From positions 1 through 38,450 of the forward strand of contig NZ_BDBX01000060.1 of NCBI RefSeq assembly GCF_001613205.1: a DNA stretch of 38,450 bases, read 5' to 3'. Within the stretch, counting starts at the first letter, position 1. Every line of letters begins with the position of its first letter. Below, piece by piece: positions 14,547 to 22,907 of the stretch. Position numbers and translations under genes: made by a program. Below the pieces are notes generated by a model that saw only the letters and a list, made by a program, of their open reading frames with translations, ran no database searches and was not told the origin of the DNA. The stretch comes from Nocardia sienata NBRC 100364. GTDB lineage: Bacteria > Actinomycetota > Actinomycetes > Mycobacteriales > Mycobacteriaceae.

Positions 14547-16001
14547 TCAGGCGAAGCGACGGGCCTCGTAACTACGCGGGAGACTCGCAACCTTGATAGT
14601 CTCACCGGTTCTCGGCGCGTGTACTACCTGCCCGTTGCCGATGTACATCATCACGTGACCCATCTGACCGTTCTTCCAGCTGGTGGACGGGAAGATGAGG
14701 TCCCCTGGTTTGATATCGCCGGGATTGACCGCGGGCAGTTGCCGGTATTGGTCGTTGGCCACCCGCGGGATGTTCACACCCGCCTGCCTGGCGGCATATT
14801 GGGTGAGACCCGAACAATCGAAACTGTTCGGACCCTCCGCGCCCCACACATAGGGGTCGCCGATCTGGGCGAGCGCGTTCTGCACGGCGATCTGCGCACG
14901 CTGTGAACCGCCCTGTCCGGCTTGTACACCTTGCGCAGTCGATGCCGCAGCGAACTTCACACCGCCGGGCAACTGCTTACCGATGATGTTGTACAGGTAC
15001 TGGTTGGTGAGCTGATTTATCGCCGAGGCCGTGTCGCCGTTGTTCGCCGTACCTCCGGAGACGATCTTGTGCGCGGTCTGCAGAGCCGCCGTCAGGATCC
15101 GGCGAACCTTCTGCTGTCCCTCTTTGGTGTAGGCCATCGGCCCCAGCTCGGCCAGCGCCTCGTTCGTCATTTTCAGCAGCCGCCGTATAGCGTTCTGGTC
15201 GACCTTGTTCGAGGCGCCCACGGTGGACAGGTAGTTCACGAACTGCTTGTCCAGATTGTTGAAGGCGGTGGCACGGTTGGCCTGGAACAACCGCTTCGCC
15301 TTGACCATTGCCGGGCCGTCGCCGGTGCCCTCGTCCGCACCGGTGACCTTTTCCCGCAGTTTCTTCATTCCGGGGTCGGCCGGCTCCCCCTCGCCGTATA
15401 CGGACTCCAGCGCCTTCAGCGCCTTCATGGCCTGTTGGGACTCCGGATCCAGCGCCGTGCCGCCGGCCGCCGCCGTGGGAGCGACGGTACCACCCGAACC
15501 GCCACCGAGCAGACCCGACAACGCCGATCCGATCATCGGCAGCAGAGCGGCGCCGGCAATCATCGCCATGGGCGCCATCTGCGCCACGGTCTCCGGGTCG
15601 ACCAGCGGTTCGGGTTCCGGCCGGTCCTCGGTCCGGGCGGGAGGCGCAGCGGGCGGCGCGGCTACCGGCGGTGGCGCCTGAGCGGTAGTGGTCGCGGAGG
15701 AGGGGGCCGGCGCGGGGGGCGTCGTTGCCGGAGGGGGAGATACCGCCGCACCGGACCCGGGCGCGGGCGCGGGCGCAGATGGGGGTGCAGACGCGGAACC
15801 GACCGGAGGAGCGGTTCCGTTCGGGGGCTGGGCACCGGGCGGTGGCGTGGGTGCCCCCGGCGCCGAGCCGTTTCTTCCGCCACCCCAGGTTCGGCGCTCT
15901 CCGGGCTTCCCCGGCTCCCCCGGCTGGGTGTCACCGCCGTCCCGTTCCTCGCCGACGAGATCGATCTCTATCGGGTACGGACCGATTTCCGCACTGGTCA
16001 C
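14547..16001 (-). CDS. NlpC/P60 (C40) peptidoglycan endopeptidase with long Pro-rich arm
   Basis: 484 residues. Residues 1-130 are acidic then Pro/Ala-rich and disordered, with no signal peptide. A hydrophobic Met/Ala/Leu stretch at ~140-165 (MAPMAMIAGAALLPMIGSAL) precedes a helical domain (~190-350) with the look of mycobacterial DUF4226. The C-terminal ~110 residues are a complete NlpC/P60 domain: Cys396 in FDCSGLTQYAARQAG, His449 in GHVMMYIGNG and His461 in VVHAP, with PGDLIF between. The family cleaves D-Glu-mDAP bonds in stem peptides. Hydrolases of this type open the wall for T4SS assembly; alternatively, with no signal peptide, it could itself be exported. It is the last gene of the operon and overlaps the upstream membrane protein gene by four bases. 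Confidence 0.85.
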   Translation of the reverse strand: MTSAEIGPYPIEIDLVGEERDGGDTQPGEPGKPGERRTWGGGRNGSAPGAPTPPPGAQPPNGTAPPVGSASAPPSAPAPAPGSGAAVSPPPATTPPAPAPSSATTTAQAPPPVAAPPAAPPARTEDRPEPEPLVDPETVAQMAPMAMIAGAALLPMIGSALSGLLGGGSGGTVAPTAAAGGTALDPESQQAMKALKALESVYGEGEPADPGMKKLREKVTGADEGTGDGPAMVKAKRLFQANRATAFNNLDKQFVNYLSTVGASNKVDQNAIRRLLKMTNEALAELGPMAYTKEGQQKVRRILTAALQTAHKIVSGGTANNGDTASAINQLTNQYLYNIIGKQLPGGVKFAAASTAQGVQAGQGGSQRAQIAVQNALAQIGDPYVWGAEGPNSFDCSGLTQYAARQAGVNIPRVANDQYRQLPAVNPGDIKPGDLIFPSTSWKNGQMGHVMMYIGNGQVVHAPRTGETIKVASLPRSYEARRFA

Positions 16002-16825
16002 GCGGCACCCCTCAATACGCGTTTGATCTGCACCTCGGCGCCCTCGGGAAGGCGCAGACGCACGAACTTTCCGCTGTCCACCGTTACCAGTTCCCCCGGT
16101 CCGAGCGCGACGCCGACCCGGGTCGCGCGGCGGTCGAGGTACTCCCAGAACACCAGATCACCGGGAGATGCCGCTTTCGGGTCGACCAGTTGCCCGCAAT
16201 ATCCCTGATCGCCGACCGTTGCCGGCAAGACCGCAGCCGCCACCGCGCTGGTGGGGTCGCCGCAGTTCTCCACCGCGACCGCCGCCGGTGCCCGGGTCGG
16301 GGCGCACTGGCCGGTTACCCGGGCGATCGAGGCACTGTAGACAACATCGCGCGCGTAGTCGGCCATTGTCGCGGTGCCTCCCGCTTCCGAATAGCGCAGT
16401 GCCAGGTCGGCAGCGCAGGAGACTGCGGGCCCGGTATTGAACTCCTGCCACGGCTCCTCCTGAAACGGCGCCGTTTTCATCGCCGACGCGCATGCCAGGT
16501 CTCGATCGGTGACATCCGGATCATCCGGGTCGAAGGTCAACTCCGCATAAGGATTCTTCTCCGGTCTCGGTTGCCGCTCGACCGATTCCGGACTCGACGC
16601 GGGGGTCGTGGTGGCCGTGGCCGGCGTCGACGCGCCCGGCTCCGGCCCGAGCGCGATATCGCACTGCAAGTCGTACTTCTGCTTGGCGAACGACATGTTC
16701 TCCGCCGAGGGAACGAGCGACGCGAGTACTAAGCCCGGACCACAACAGCAGATCGCCACGACGGCCACCACGATGAGCAACCGCACCGTACCCTTGGAGC
16801 CGGTCGAACCCGGTAGGTCTGCCAT
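15998..16825 (-). CDS. Single-pass membrane protein with degenerate NlpC-like domain
   Basis: 275 residues. The ATG at 16825 is preferred because GAGG lies at a proper distance; a GTG at 16831 is the alternative. One membrane helix (VRLLIVVAVVAICCCGPGLV) contains three consecutive Cys followed by Gly-Pro-Gly, then comes an external region with a Pro/Thr linker. The last ~140 residues follow NlpC order: NTGPAVSCAADLALRYSEAG, QGYCGQLVDPKAASPGDLVF, then TRVGVALGPGELVTVDSG. The usual catalytic His (HVGI) is Arg here (RVGV), so it is probably not a hydrolase. Several Cys could pair outside the cell. It lies between the VirB4 gene and the active NlpC gene, so a wall-binding or regulatory partner of the latter is inferred. 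Confidence 0.7.
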   Translation of the reverse strand: MADLPGSTGSKGTVRLLIVVAVVAICCCGPGLVLASLVPSAENMSFAKQKYDLQCDIALGPEPGASTPATATTTPASSPESVERQPRPEKNPYAELTFDPDDPDVTDRDLACASAMKTAPFQEEPWQEFNTGPAVSCAADLALRYSEAGGTATMADYARDVVYSASIARVTGQCAPTRAPAAVAVENCGDPTSAVAAAVLPATVGDQGYCGQLVDPKAASPGDLVFWEYLDRRATRVGVALGPGELVTVDSGKFVRLRLPEGAEVQIKRVLRGAA

Positions 16826-16838
16826 CGTCACGCCTCGG

Positions 16839-19364
16839 TCACCGCACCGCCTCCGGCTCTCGTCGTTCGGTCTTCGCCACGACGGTCGGAGTACTGGTGA
16901 TTGCTTCGGCCCGATCCGCCCGGGCCGGGCCGAGCACCTTACCGCGACCGATCCGGCTCAATGCATCGCGCATGAACATCTCGCCCCGGCGCTCTTCGGG
17001 CACCTGTCGTCCCGCGCCCACCGGCGGCGAGGTTTCCTCCCGCAACGCCTGGAGCAGGAACGGCGCCTCCTCCAGATCGACTCCGAGCCACTCCAGACTG
17101 TTACGGGCCAACGTCTCGTCACGCTGACGGAAAACGAAGCGATTGGGGATCAGATTGTGCGCGGCACCCTGGAAGTCGGTGGCGGGATCATGCGACGCGA
17201 GACCGATGGCAGCCAGGTGTTTACGTCCGTCACGGCTGAAGTCGGAAGTCACCGCAGCTCCCACCTGGGTCTGGGTGAAATGGTGTGCCTCGTCCCCCAC
17301 CAGCAGGCCGAACCGGCCGTTGTCGGAGAGGAACGCCTCCCGGGCGGTGACCCCGACCAATTCGTACAGCGCGGTACCCAGTCGTTTGGTGAGCGGCAAC
17401 CGGTTGTACAGATGCGGCGTGGTGAGTTCCTCGGCGGTCGGTAGCGCGAGCCGATGACTGCGGACCACCGTGGCCGCGGCATCCAGCCGGATCGGCGCCA
17501 GGCCGGGATCGAACAGTACCGGGACCCGTTCCACGATGGTTCCCAGCCGCGAGGCGAGATCGGAGTACTCCTCGAGCGATCCCGGCTCGTCGCGCAGCCG
17601 GCAGACCACCCGGAACAGGTCCAGCAGGCTGGTGATCTTGTGTTCTTCGATCCCCCGCGGGGAGAGCAGATTGCTGATGACCGCGCCGGTCCCCGAGGTC
17701 GGTGAGAGGTCCAGCAGCGGCAGCACGGAGTCCAGTGCGCGTTCCCCGGCCACTCGCGGATCGAACAGGCGCAGCGGGTCCAGCGATACTGTGGGATTTG
17801 CCAGGTCGATGATCACGGCGTCGTCGATTGCGGAGGCGAAATGCTCCCATTCCCCGACCTGACTGCGGTCGATGGCGAGGAACTGTCCACCCATATCGTG
17901 GACGAGGACGGCCATCAGCTTCAGGAAATACGATTTACCCGAACCGAGTTCGCCGGTCACCGCGAAGGAAGCGGACAGATCGTGCAGCGCCGCCTCCATG
18001 ATCCCGAAGTGGATCGGCTCGAAATGGCCCGACAGCAAATTGATCCCGATGACCGGCCCGCTGTCGTCACCGATCTGGCTCGTGGTGAAGGGTACGAATC
18101 CCGCCCACATATCCGAGGGCACGATATGGGCGAAATCGTCGAAGGCCCGCCGCGGCGGGCTACCCGGCACCAGCAGCGACCAGAGATCCACCTGCGCGCC
18201 CACCGGCGCGGTCATCTCCACCTGGAAACGCTTGTATCGGCGCCGTAGCGTATTGACCGCGTCCATGGTCTCGTCCCGGGAGGGGCCTCCTACTGCGATG
18301 ACCGTGGTGAAGGAGACCTCGGATTCGCCGCCGTTGACCTCGAAATGCTGGTTGTACTCACTCAGCATCTGCGCCTTGGACATCAGTGTGTTCTGCGCGA
18401 AGGAGATCTCCTGGTCGCGCTGGTCCATCTGCTCGCCGAGCCGTCGCAGGTTGATCTCGTTGGCCTTGAGTACCTGGTCGGCGGGTTTGGTGGAGATCCG
18501 CATCCCCCAGTCGACCGTGACATCGCCGAGGCCGTCTATCACGTTGAGGAATTCACTGCCCCCGGGGAACATCATTCCCGCGTAGGGAAACGAACGCGGA
18601 GTGAGCATCGCCTGGTAGGAAGGGCGATAGCCGGTGTCCGGCTGTACCACCTTGATCACCGGGACGAACGAGGGGCGCAGCCGGCGCTGTGAATCGGCTC
18701 GGGCGCCCTCGTCCAGCGCCGCGGATTTGAACACCGCCGCGGTCGCGTCGTCCAGGGCACCGGCGCGGGTGGGGGCCACCGGATCGCCTACCGCGCCGCG
18801 GGCCAGATAGTGCTCCCACAGCCACTGGAACATCGCCGCCGGCACGGGTACCGGATCGAAGTCGCCGCCGATCCGGGACAGGATTTCGTTCGCCTCGTTC
18901 TCGTAGGCGTCCAACTCGGCCCGTGAGATGGCGGTGGCATCGATCGTGGTGGTACTACCCCGCCACATGCGCGAGAGCGCGGAGATACCGCTGGTATTGG
19001 CGGTGCCCACCGGGATCGAGAGCAGGAAGATCCGGGTCTGCGGGGCGATGGCACGGACCCGCTCGTAGGAGGCGAACACCTCGTCGGCGTAGTCGGCGCA
19101 TTCATCGAGATCCACACCTTCGACCATTTTGCTCAAGACGTCGATGGTGTTCTGCCGGGCCTGGATACCGAGCAGCAGCGACCCGTTCGGCAGGTTGTTG
19201 ACCAGGGAATGATGAGCGAGTTTGACATCGTATTTATCGCTGGCCTTACGCAGGCCGTAGCCGAGCGGAGTGATGAAATAGTTCGCTGTGACCAGTCCGG
19301 AATGGGTGAACTGCAGATGCCCGCGAATCGCGGCGGTGGGTTGTAGATCCCGGTTGAACCCCAT
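16839..19364 (-). CDS. VirB4/TraC-type T4SS ATPase
   Basis: 841 residues. Walker A is TGELGSGKSYF with Lys477; Walker B is GLLVGDEAHHF with Asp691-Glu692. The ~450-residue N-terminal domain before the motor is typical of VirB4/CagE/TrbE ATPases, which power pilus or channel assembly at the inner membrane. No membrane helix is apparent. The ATG has a GGAGAGGGAC ribosome site and overlaps the stop of the TcpE-like gene by one base. Length and motif spacing match actinobacterial conjugation VirB4 proteins. No VirD4-like coupling ATPase or VirB11 is seen in the window, so this is the only motor visible. Confidence 0.88.
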   Translation of the reverse strand: MGFNRDLQPTAAIRGHLQFTHSGLVTANYFITPLGYGLRKASDKYDVKLAHHSLVNNLPNGSLLLGIQARQNTIDVLSKMVEGVDLDECADYADEVFASYERVRAIAPQTRIFLLSIPVGTANTSGISALSRMWRGSTTTIDATAISRAELDAYENEANEILSRIGGDFDPVPVPAAMFQWLWEHYLARGAVGDPVAPTRAGALDDATAAVFKSAALDEGARADSQRRLRPSFVPVIKVVQPDTGYRPSYQAMLTPRSFPYAGMMFPGGSEFLNVIDGLGDVTVDWGMRISTKPADQVLKANEINLRRLGEQMDQRDQEISFAQNTLMSKAQMLSEYNQHFEVNGGESEVSFTTVIAVGGPSRDETMDAVNTLRRRYKRFQVEMTAPVGAQVDLWSLLVPGSPPRRAFDDFAHIVPSDMWAGFVPFTTSQIGDDSGPVIGINLLSGHFEPIHFGIMEAALHDLSASFAVTGELGSGKSYFLKLMAVLVHDMGGQFLAIDRSQVGEWEHFASAIDDAVIIDLANPTVSLDPLRLFDPRVAGERALDSVLPLLDLSPTSGTGAVISNLLSPRGIEEHKITSLLDLFRVVCRLRDEPGSLEEYSDLASRLGTIVERVPVLFDPGLAPIRLDAAATVVRSHRLALPTAEELTTPHLYNRLPLTKRLGTALYELVGVTAREAFLSDNGRFGLLVGDEAHHFTQTQVGAAVTSDFSRDGRKHLAAIGLASHDPATDFQGAAHNLIPNRFVFRQRDETLARNSLEWLGVDLEEAPFLLQALREETSPPVGAGRQVPEERRGEMFMRDALSRIGRGKVLGPARADRAEAITSTPTVVAKTERREPEAVR

Positions 19365-19978
19365 CAGCGTCCCTCTCCGCTCTTCGGTCGCCCCCCATTA
19401 CTGCCTATCATCGTCCGCCAATTCGAGGGTGTACTGGACGCCGAGGGGGTGCCGGCCGCGGTGGCGGATTCCACCACCCCCACCGGTCGCAGGAAACGGT
19501 TCGTCCCCAGCATTTCGAGAATTTGACCGCCGCGCGCGGCGTTGCGCTTGCCGCGCTGTCTCGCCGATGTGGAGGCGGCCGGTTCGTGCGGCAGGATCGC
19601 CACCACTGTCTCTTCGACGAACATGGTGATCCGAGCCGATTCCGGAGTGACCGGCATACCCGAGGCGAGCGCGGGTTTCGGATAGAGGATGAGCCGGCCG
19701 AACCATACGATCCGGGACAGCAGCCGTACTCCTGTGTAAGGGATCAGGCCCAGCCCGAACCCGATCACTACGGTCAGCGCCACACCGACCAGGAAGGTGA
19801 TCGCCGGATTCACCGGCAGGGTCATCGCGCCGAAGCCCGTGAGAATCAACCCCACGGCCACACCCGCCACCTGCGGCAGGGTGTAGGGCCCGAACGGCAA
19901 CTTCTGGCCGTTCTGGGCCTTGCCGATCATGGTGGGGACACGTTTTACCGGCGTGAAGACCTTGATCACCTGGGTCAC
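19364..19978 (-). CDS. TcpE/PrgI/VirB3-like membrane protein
   Basis: 204 residues. A basic cytosolic start with LPFGPYTLPQV is followed by two close membrane helices (~37-55 and ~62-85: GVAVGLILTGFGAMTLPVNP, FLVGVALTVVIGFGLGLIPY), then a soluble C-terminal half rich in Ser/Ala/Arg. Two short adjacent helices directly before a VirB4 gene is the conserved place of VirB3/PrgI/TcpE proteins, which anchor the ATPase. The start overlaps the stop of the pilin-like gene (ATGA). The exact family is inferred from layout. Confidence 0.65.
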   Translation of the reverse strand: MTQVIKVFTPVKRVPTMIGKAQNGQKLPFGPYTLPQVAGVAVGLILTGFGAMTLPVNPAITFLVGVALTVVIGFGLGLIPYTGVRLLSRIVWFGRLILYPKPALASGMPVTPESARITMFVEETVVAILPHEPAASTSARQRGKRNAARGGQILEMLGTNRFLRPVGVVESATAAGTPSASSTPSNWRTMIGSNGGRPKSGEGR

Positions 19979-20235
19979 CTATAACCACCCACGGGGTGGT
20001 CCGGCACGATCATGTTGGCGTCACCGCGCGCGTAGTTCACCAGGGTCGGCAACATCCAGAACAACACCGCGGCCAGGATCGCCGAACCCGCGACACCGAG
20101 AATCTTCGCCGGGGACAGTTTCGATTTCGCGGCTTCCGAGATCATGACGCCCATCGAGACAATGGTGATCAGGATCAGGCCCGCCCAGCGGACGAAGACG
20201 AGAATCCCGTACAGGATGTTGGATATATTGCCCAT
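19975..20235 (-). CDS. Small two-TM protein, VirB2/pilin- or TcpD-like
   Basis: 86 residues: helix 1 ILYGILVFVRWAGLILITIV, a short basic loop SEAAKSKLSPAKI, helix 2 LGVAGSAILAAVLFWMLPTL, and a short polar tail. Size and topology match VirB2/TrbC-type pilins and the small TcpD-type proteins of Gram-positive conjugation systems. There is no long signal peptide. It stands directly upstream of the TcpE-like gene. Whether it is a processed pilin or a fixed channel part cannot be told from sequence. Confidence 0.6.
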   Translation of the reverse strand: MGNISNILYGILVFVRWAGLILITIVSMGVMISEAAKSKLSPAKILGVAGSAILAAVLFWMLPTLVNYARGDANMIVPDHPVGGYR

Positions 20236-20252
20236 GTTTTCGTCGCCTCACG

Positions 20253-21299
20253 TCAGTTCTGGGTGGCCCGTGGAATCTCTACGGTCGTGGTGGGTGCCCC
20301 GGTGGCGCCCGGTGCCGGACCGGCTCTCTCCCCCTGGTTCACGACAGCGGTGAGCGGCTCCTTCAGGGCCGGCATCGTCTCGATGAACCGCACCTGCCAC
20401 TGCCCGTCACCGCGCACCATCGTCAGCGGGTAGGCGAGCGCCGGAGCAGCCCCGGACTGTCCTTCGGGTGTCACTGTCGCCAGCACACGCGCGGTACCAC
20501 CGGCGGCTCCGCAGGTGGTGTCCTCGGCGGTGACGGCCACAGTGGTCAGCTCGGTGAACGGGGCCGGGCTCAGTGCCGCGATTCCGGAGTCGACACTCAC
20601 ATAGCGCGCGACATCCCCCGAGCCGGTCAGGTAGGCGGTGAGGAATCCGGTGACGACCTGAGTGAACGGCGTCTCCTCGCCGCACGGCGCCGAATAGGCC
20701 TGGGCCAGATCGGCTCCGACCCCCGGCGGCTGCACCGCGGCGGGCAGGGTCAGCGCCCGTAGATTCCCCTCCGATATCGAGACCGGCACACGGTAGTACT
20801 GCCGAACACTGTCGGATCGACTGCGTCCCACATGTACCGAAACGGTTACCGACCAGACCTCCACGGTCCCGGCGGACAGAGTCCGACTGGTGTAGACGAC
20901 GATCGGGTCGCGCACCTGCTGACCGGTTTTCGGCAGCGAGAGCTGCTGGGAACCGCCGACATAGCGGGACAGAGCCTCCTGTTGCCCGGTCCCCGCGCTC
21001 AGGTAGGCGACCACGAAATCCTCGGCGAAGGAACCGGCGAGGCGGTCGTGGCCGGTCACGGTGACCATCGCGTCATCACCGGGGGGTTGAGGATCGGAGG
21101 CGAAGAAGTCGTAGACGGCGTGGCCGCCACCCAGCACGGCGAGGACCGCGAGAACGATCACGACGATATTGTCGCGGCGCCTGCGCGCGGCCATCTGGCG
21201 AAGCAGCGCTTCGCCGGAATTCGCACGCCCGGCCACCCCAGTCCTCACTCTCGAAATGGTAAAGAGCAGCCGGGCCACCGACCGCAGATATCTTCCCAC
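20253..21299 (-). CDS. TcpC/VirB8-like conjugation protein
   Basis: 348 residues from a GTG at 21299; a GTG near 21233 with GAGG upstream is a credible shorter start. A basic cytosolic segment (QMAARRRRD) precedes one membrane helix (NIVVIVLAVLAVLGGGHAVY). Two extracytoplasmic domains follow, each with the NTF2/VirB8-like pattern: 'fa.dFvvaYLsagtg..e.LsrYvgg' at ~90-120 and 'vv.gFLtaYLtgsGdvaRYVs' at ~215-240. That double repeat is the signature of TcpC (pCW3 family). A Cys pair (APCGEE, TTCGAA) may form a disulfide. TcpC proteins bridge the membrane and recruit other channel parts. It lies 39 bases downstream of the PAS-like gene. Confidence 0.75.
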   Translation of the reverse strand: MGRYLRSVARLLFTISRVRTGVAGRANSGEALLRQMAARRRRDNIVVIVLAVLAVLGGGHAVYDFFASDPQPPGDDAMVTVTGHDRLAGSFAEDFVVAYLSAGTGQQEALSRYVGGSQQLSLPKTGQQVRDPIVVYTSRTLSAGTVEVWSVTVSVHVGRSRSDSVRQYYRVPVSISEGNLRALTLPAAVQPPGVGADLAQAYSAPCGEETPFTQVVTGFLTAYLTGSGDVARYVSVDSGIAALSPAPFTELTTVAVTAEDTTCGAAGGTARVLATVTPEGQSGAAPALAYPLTMVRGDGQWQVRFIETMPALKEPLTAVVNQGERAGPAPGATGAPTTTVEIPRATQN

Positions 21300-21338
21300 A
21301 TCTGGGGACTCGGCTGCCCGGGCGCGGGGCCCGCGACC

Positions 21339-22469
21339 TCAGGACATCGCGTTGTGCCGCAACCGGCCGGCGAGCCGATACCGGAGCTGGTCGTCGTATC
21401 CGATCGGCGTTCCCGGCGCGGCCAGATCCGCCGGTTCCGGTTCCACCATGGGGATATCGTCGGCAACCCGCACGAGCTGAGCGATGGCCAGCTCGCTGTT
21501 GGAGAACCCGGGGTAGGGATACAGCAGCAGTGAGGTCGGGGTGTAGCCGCCGGCGTAGTTGAGCGCCCGCAACGTAACCCCGGCGCTGTCGCCACCGCGC
21601 ACCCGGGAGCCCAGATCCATCAACCGGACCCGATCATCGGGATGGAAGACATCGACCGGCCGGAACAGGTAGTCCCATCGCATCCAGGGTGCGGGATCGG
21701 TCAGCCAATGAGAAATGCTGGCGTGCGCCAGCTGAACAACCGCCAAGTGGTTGCCCGCCCTCCGGTGCGCCTCCCGCAAACCGACACTTTCCAGTGTCGG
21801 CCAGACCGCCGGGTCGTGGTCGGAGGTGATGTCCTCTATGAGCCACCAGGCACCGCGGACGTGCTCGTCGTTACGTGCCCGCACCGTGATCCGCCACCGG
21901 GTGGCGCGACCCGCGTTGCGTAGTACAGAGACCTCGAATTGCAGCTTGTCGCCGGGGACGGGCCGATAGAGGAGATCGAGTACTTCGGCGTGCCGATCGA
22001 AGGCCGAGATCCGGTGGAAGAATTCCGCGATGGACATCCGCGGCACGTATTCCTCGGGTGCGATACCCGAGAGGGCGGTGATACCGCTGGGCTGCGCGAG
22101 GGTTTGACTGTCCAGATCCCAGATCGCTCCGACCGCGCCGGGTAACGGTGGCACCGGGCCATTCTGAGGCCCGGCCCACCAGCGGACAGCGTGGACCTCG
22201 CCGCCCGGTCCGAAGACCGGGCGCACGATCAGCCTGTGCGGGCCCGAGCGGGTGGACACAGATTTGTCCACCTCGACCGAGCCTTCGATGCAGGCGCGGA
22301 GAGCCTCGGTGATATCACGGGTGCTCAGCCCGTCGTACAGGGCCGGCGTACGAGCCAGCTGTCGCTGCAGTACTCGTCGCCAGTCGGCGAACTCCCGGGC
22401 GGTATCCCCGACCGACGCGACCGAGAATCCTTCCGGCGCCAAAGTTTCGACCGTCACCCAGGGGATCAC
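21339..22469 (-). CDS. PAS-like sensory protein heading the T4SS-like operon
   Basis: 376 residues from a GTG with GAGAGGG upstream. It begins IPWVTVETLAPEGFSV. It has no membrane helix, no HTH and no kinase or GGDEF motif. Two PAS-like regions are suggested: ~110-210 (GAIWDLDSQTLAQPSG, MSIAEFFHRISAFDRHAEVL, WWLIEDIT) and ~240-330 (YLFRPVDVFHPDDRVRLMDL, GVTLRALNYAGG). The sequence recalls PAS/DUF5593-type proteins of mycobacteria, which are poorly characterised. As the first gene of the operon and the target of the best-looking promoter in the region, it could sense a signal and control assembly by protein contact. Function is inference. Confidence 0.6.
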   Translation of the reverse strand: MIPWVTVETLAPEGFSVASVGDTAREFADWRRVLQRQLARTPALYDGLSTRDITEALRACIEGSVEVDKSVSTRSGPHRLIVRPVFGPGGEVHAVRWWAGPQNGPVPPLPGAVGAIWDLDSQTLAQPSGITALSGIAPEEYVPRMSIAEFFHRISAFDRHAEVLDLLYRPVPGDKLQFEVSVLRNAGRATRWRITVRARNDEHVRGAWWLIEDITSDHDPAVWPTLESVGLREAHRRAGNHLAVVQLAHASISHWLTDPAPWMRWDYLFRPVDVFHPDDRVRLMDLGSRVRGGDSAGVTLRALNYAGGYTPTSLLLYPYPGFSNSELAIAQLVRVADDIPMVEPEPADLAAPGTPIGYDDQLRYRLAGRLRHNAMS

Positions 22470-22541
22470 TGCGCCCTCTCATCGCGTGCGTCCTACTGTT
22501 GCGCGGTGGGTGCCTCAAACGAGACAACGGCCGCAAGAGAT

Positions 22542-22570
22542 AATGTACCGTTGCGCAGCGGTACGTTCAA
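22542..22570 (-). promoter_or_regulatory. Promoter of the T4SS-like operon with a palindrome filling its spacer
   Basis: Read on the minus strand: TTGAAC (22570-22565), exactly 17 bases, then TACATT (22547-22542). The spacer and one base on each side carry GTACCGTTGCGCAGCGGTAC (22545-22564), a 20-base palindrome with one mismatched pair. Transcription would start near 22535, about 65 bases before the GTG at 22469. A bound regulator would block or remodel the promoter. Confidence 0.6.
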
Positions 22571-22907
22571 TAGTGGACCTTGGGCCTATCACGAAGAGCG
22601 CCCAGCGCAACCGAGTCCGTTGGCAATCCCTGTTGACCGAGCCTGTGGCCCGCCGACCCGAAAATTCTACGGAAACCCTTGGCAACACGAAACGTTCGGG
22701 GTCGCCGAGGGGCTCCCGCACCGGAGATCACGTGGACCGGAGCCGAGAGGCGACCCCATCCGGAGGGAACAGCTATTCATCGGCAAAGCCGGCGGCGGCC
22801 GCCCGGCCGCCACAGCTCGGGGTTATGGAGCAACCGCGGCACGGAGCCCTGGACACAGGGCCGCGAAGGAGCCGGTGGCCTCGACTCCGCGTTCCGAGAA
22901 GGAGAAT
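22571..22907. other. Gap between the ROK gene end and the T4SS-like promoter
   Basis: About 340 bases. Short open frames here (for example 22515-22721 minus) have no ribosome site or recognisable product. The one structured element is the hairpin at 22846-22861. This is the likely boundary between core genes and the secretion locus. Confidence 0.5.
22846..22861 (-). terminator. Possible terminator of the ROK gene
   Basis: A six-base stem GCCCTG/CAGGGC with a GACA loop lies 47 bases beyond the minus-strand ROK stop. No T-run is present, so support is moderate. Confidence 0.4.

Noticed and set aside
14331..22469. Complete integrative conjugative element
   Set aside because: No relaxase, VirD4-like coupling protein, integrase, excisionase or origin is visible, so the T4SS-like genes cannot be called a full conjugative element from this window.
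22515..22721. 68-codon minus-strand open frame in the T4SS promoter region
   Set aside because: No ribosome site, and it overlaps the proposed promoter and palindrome.
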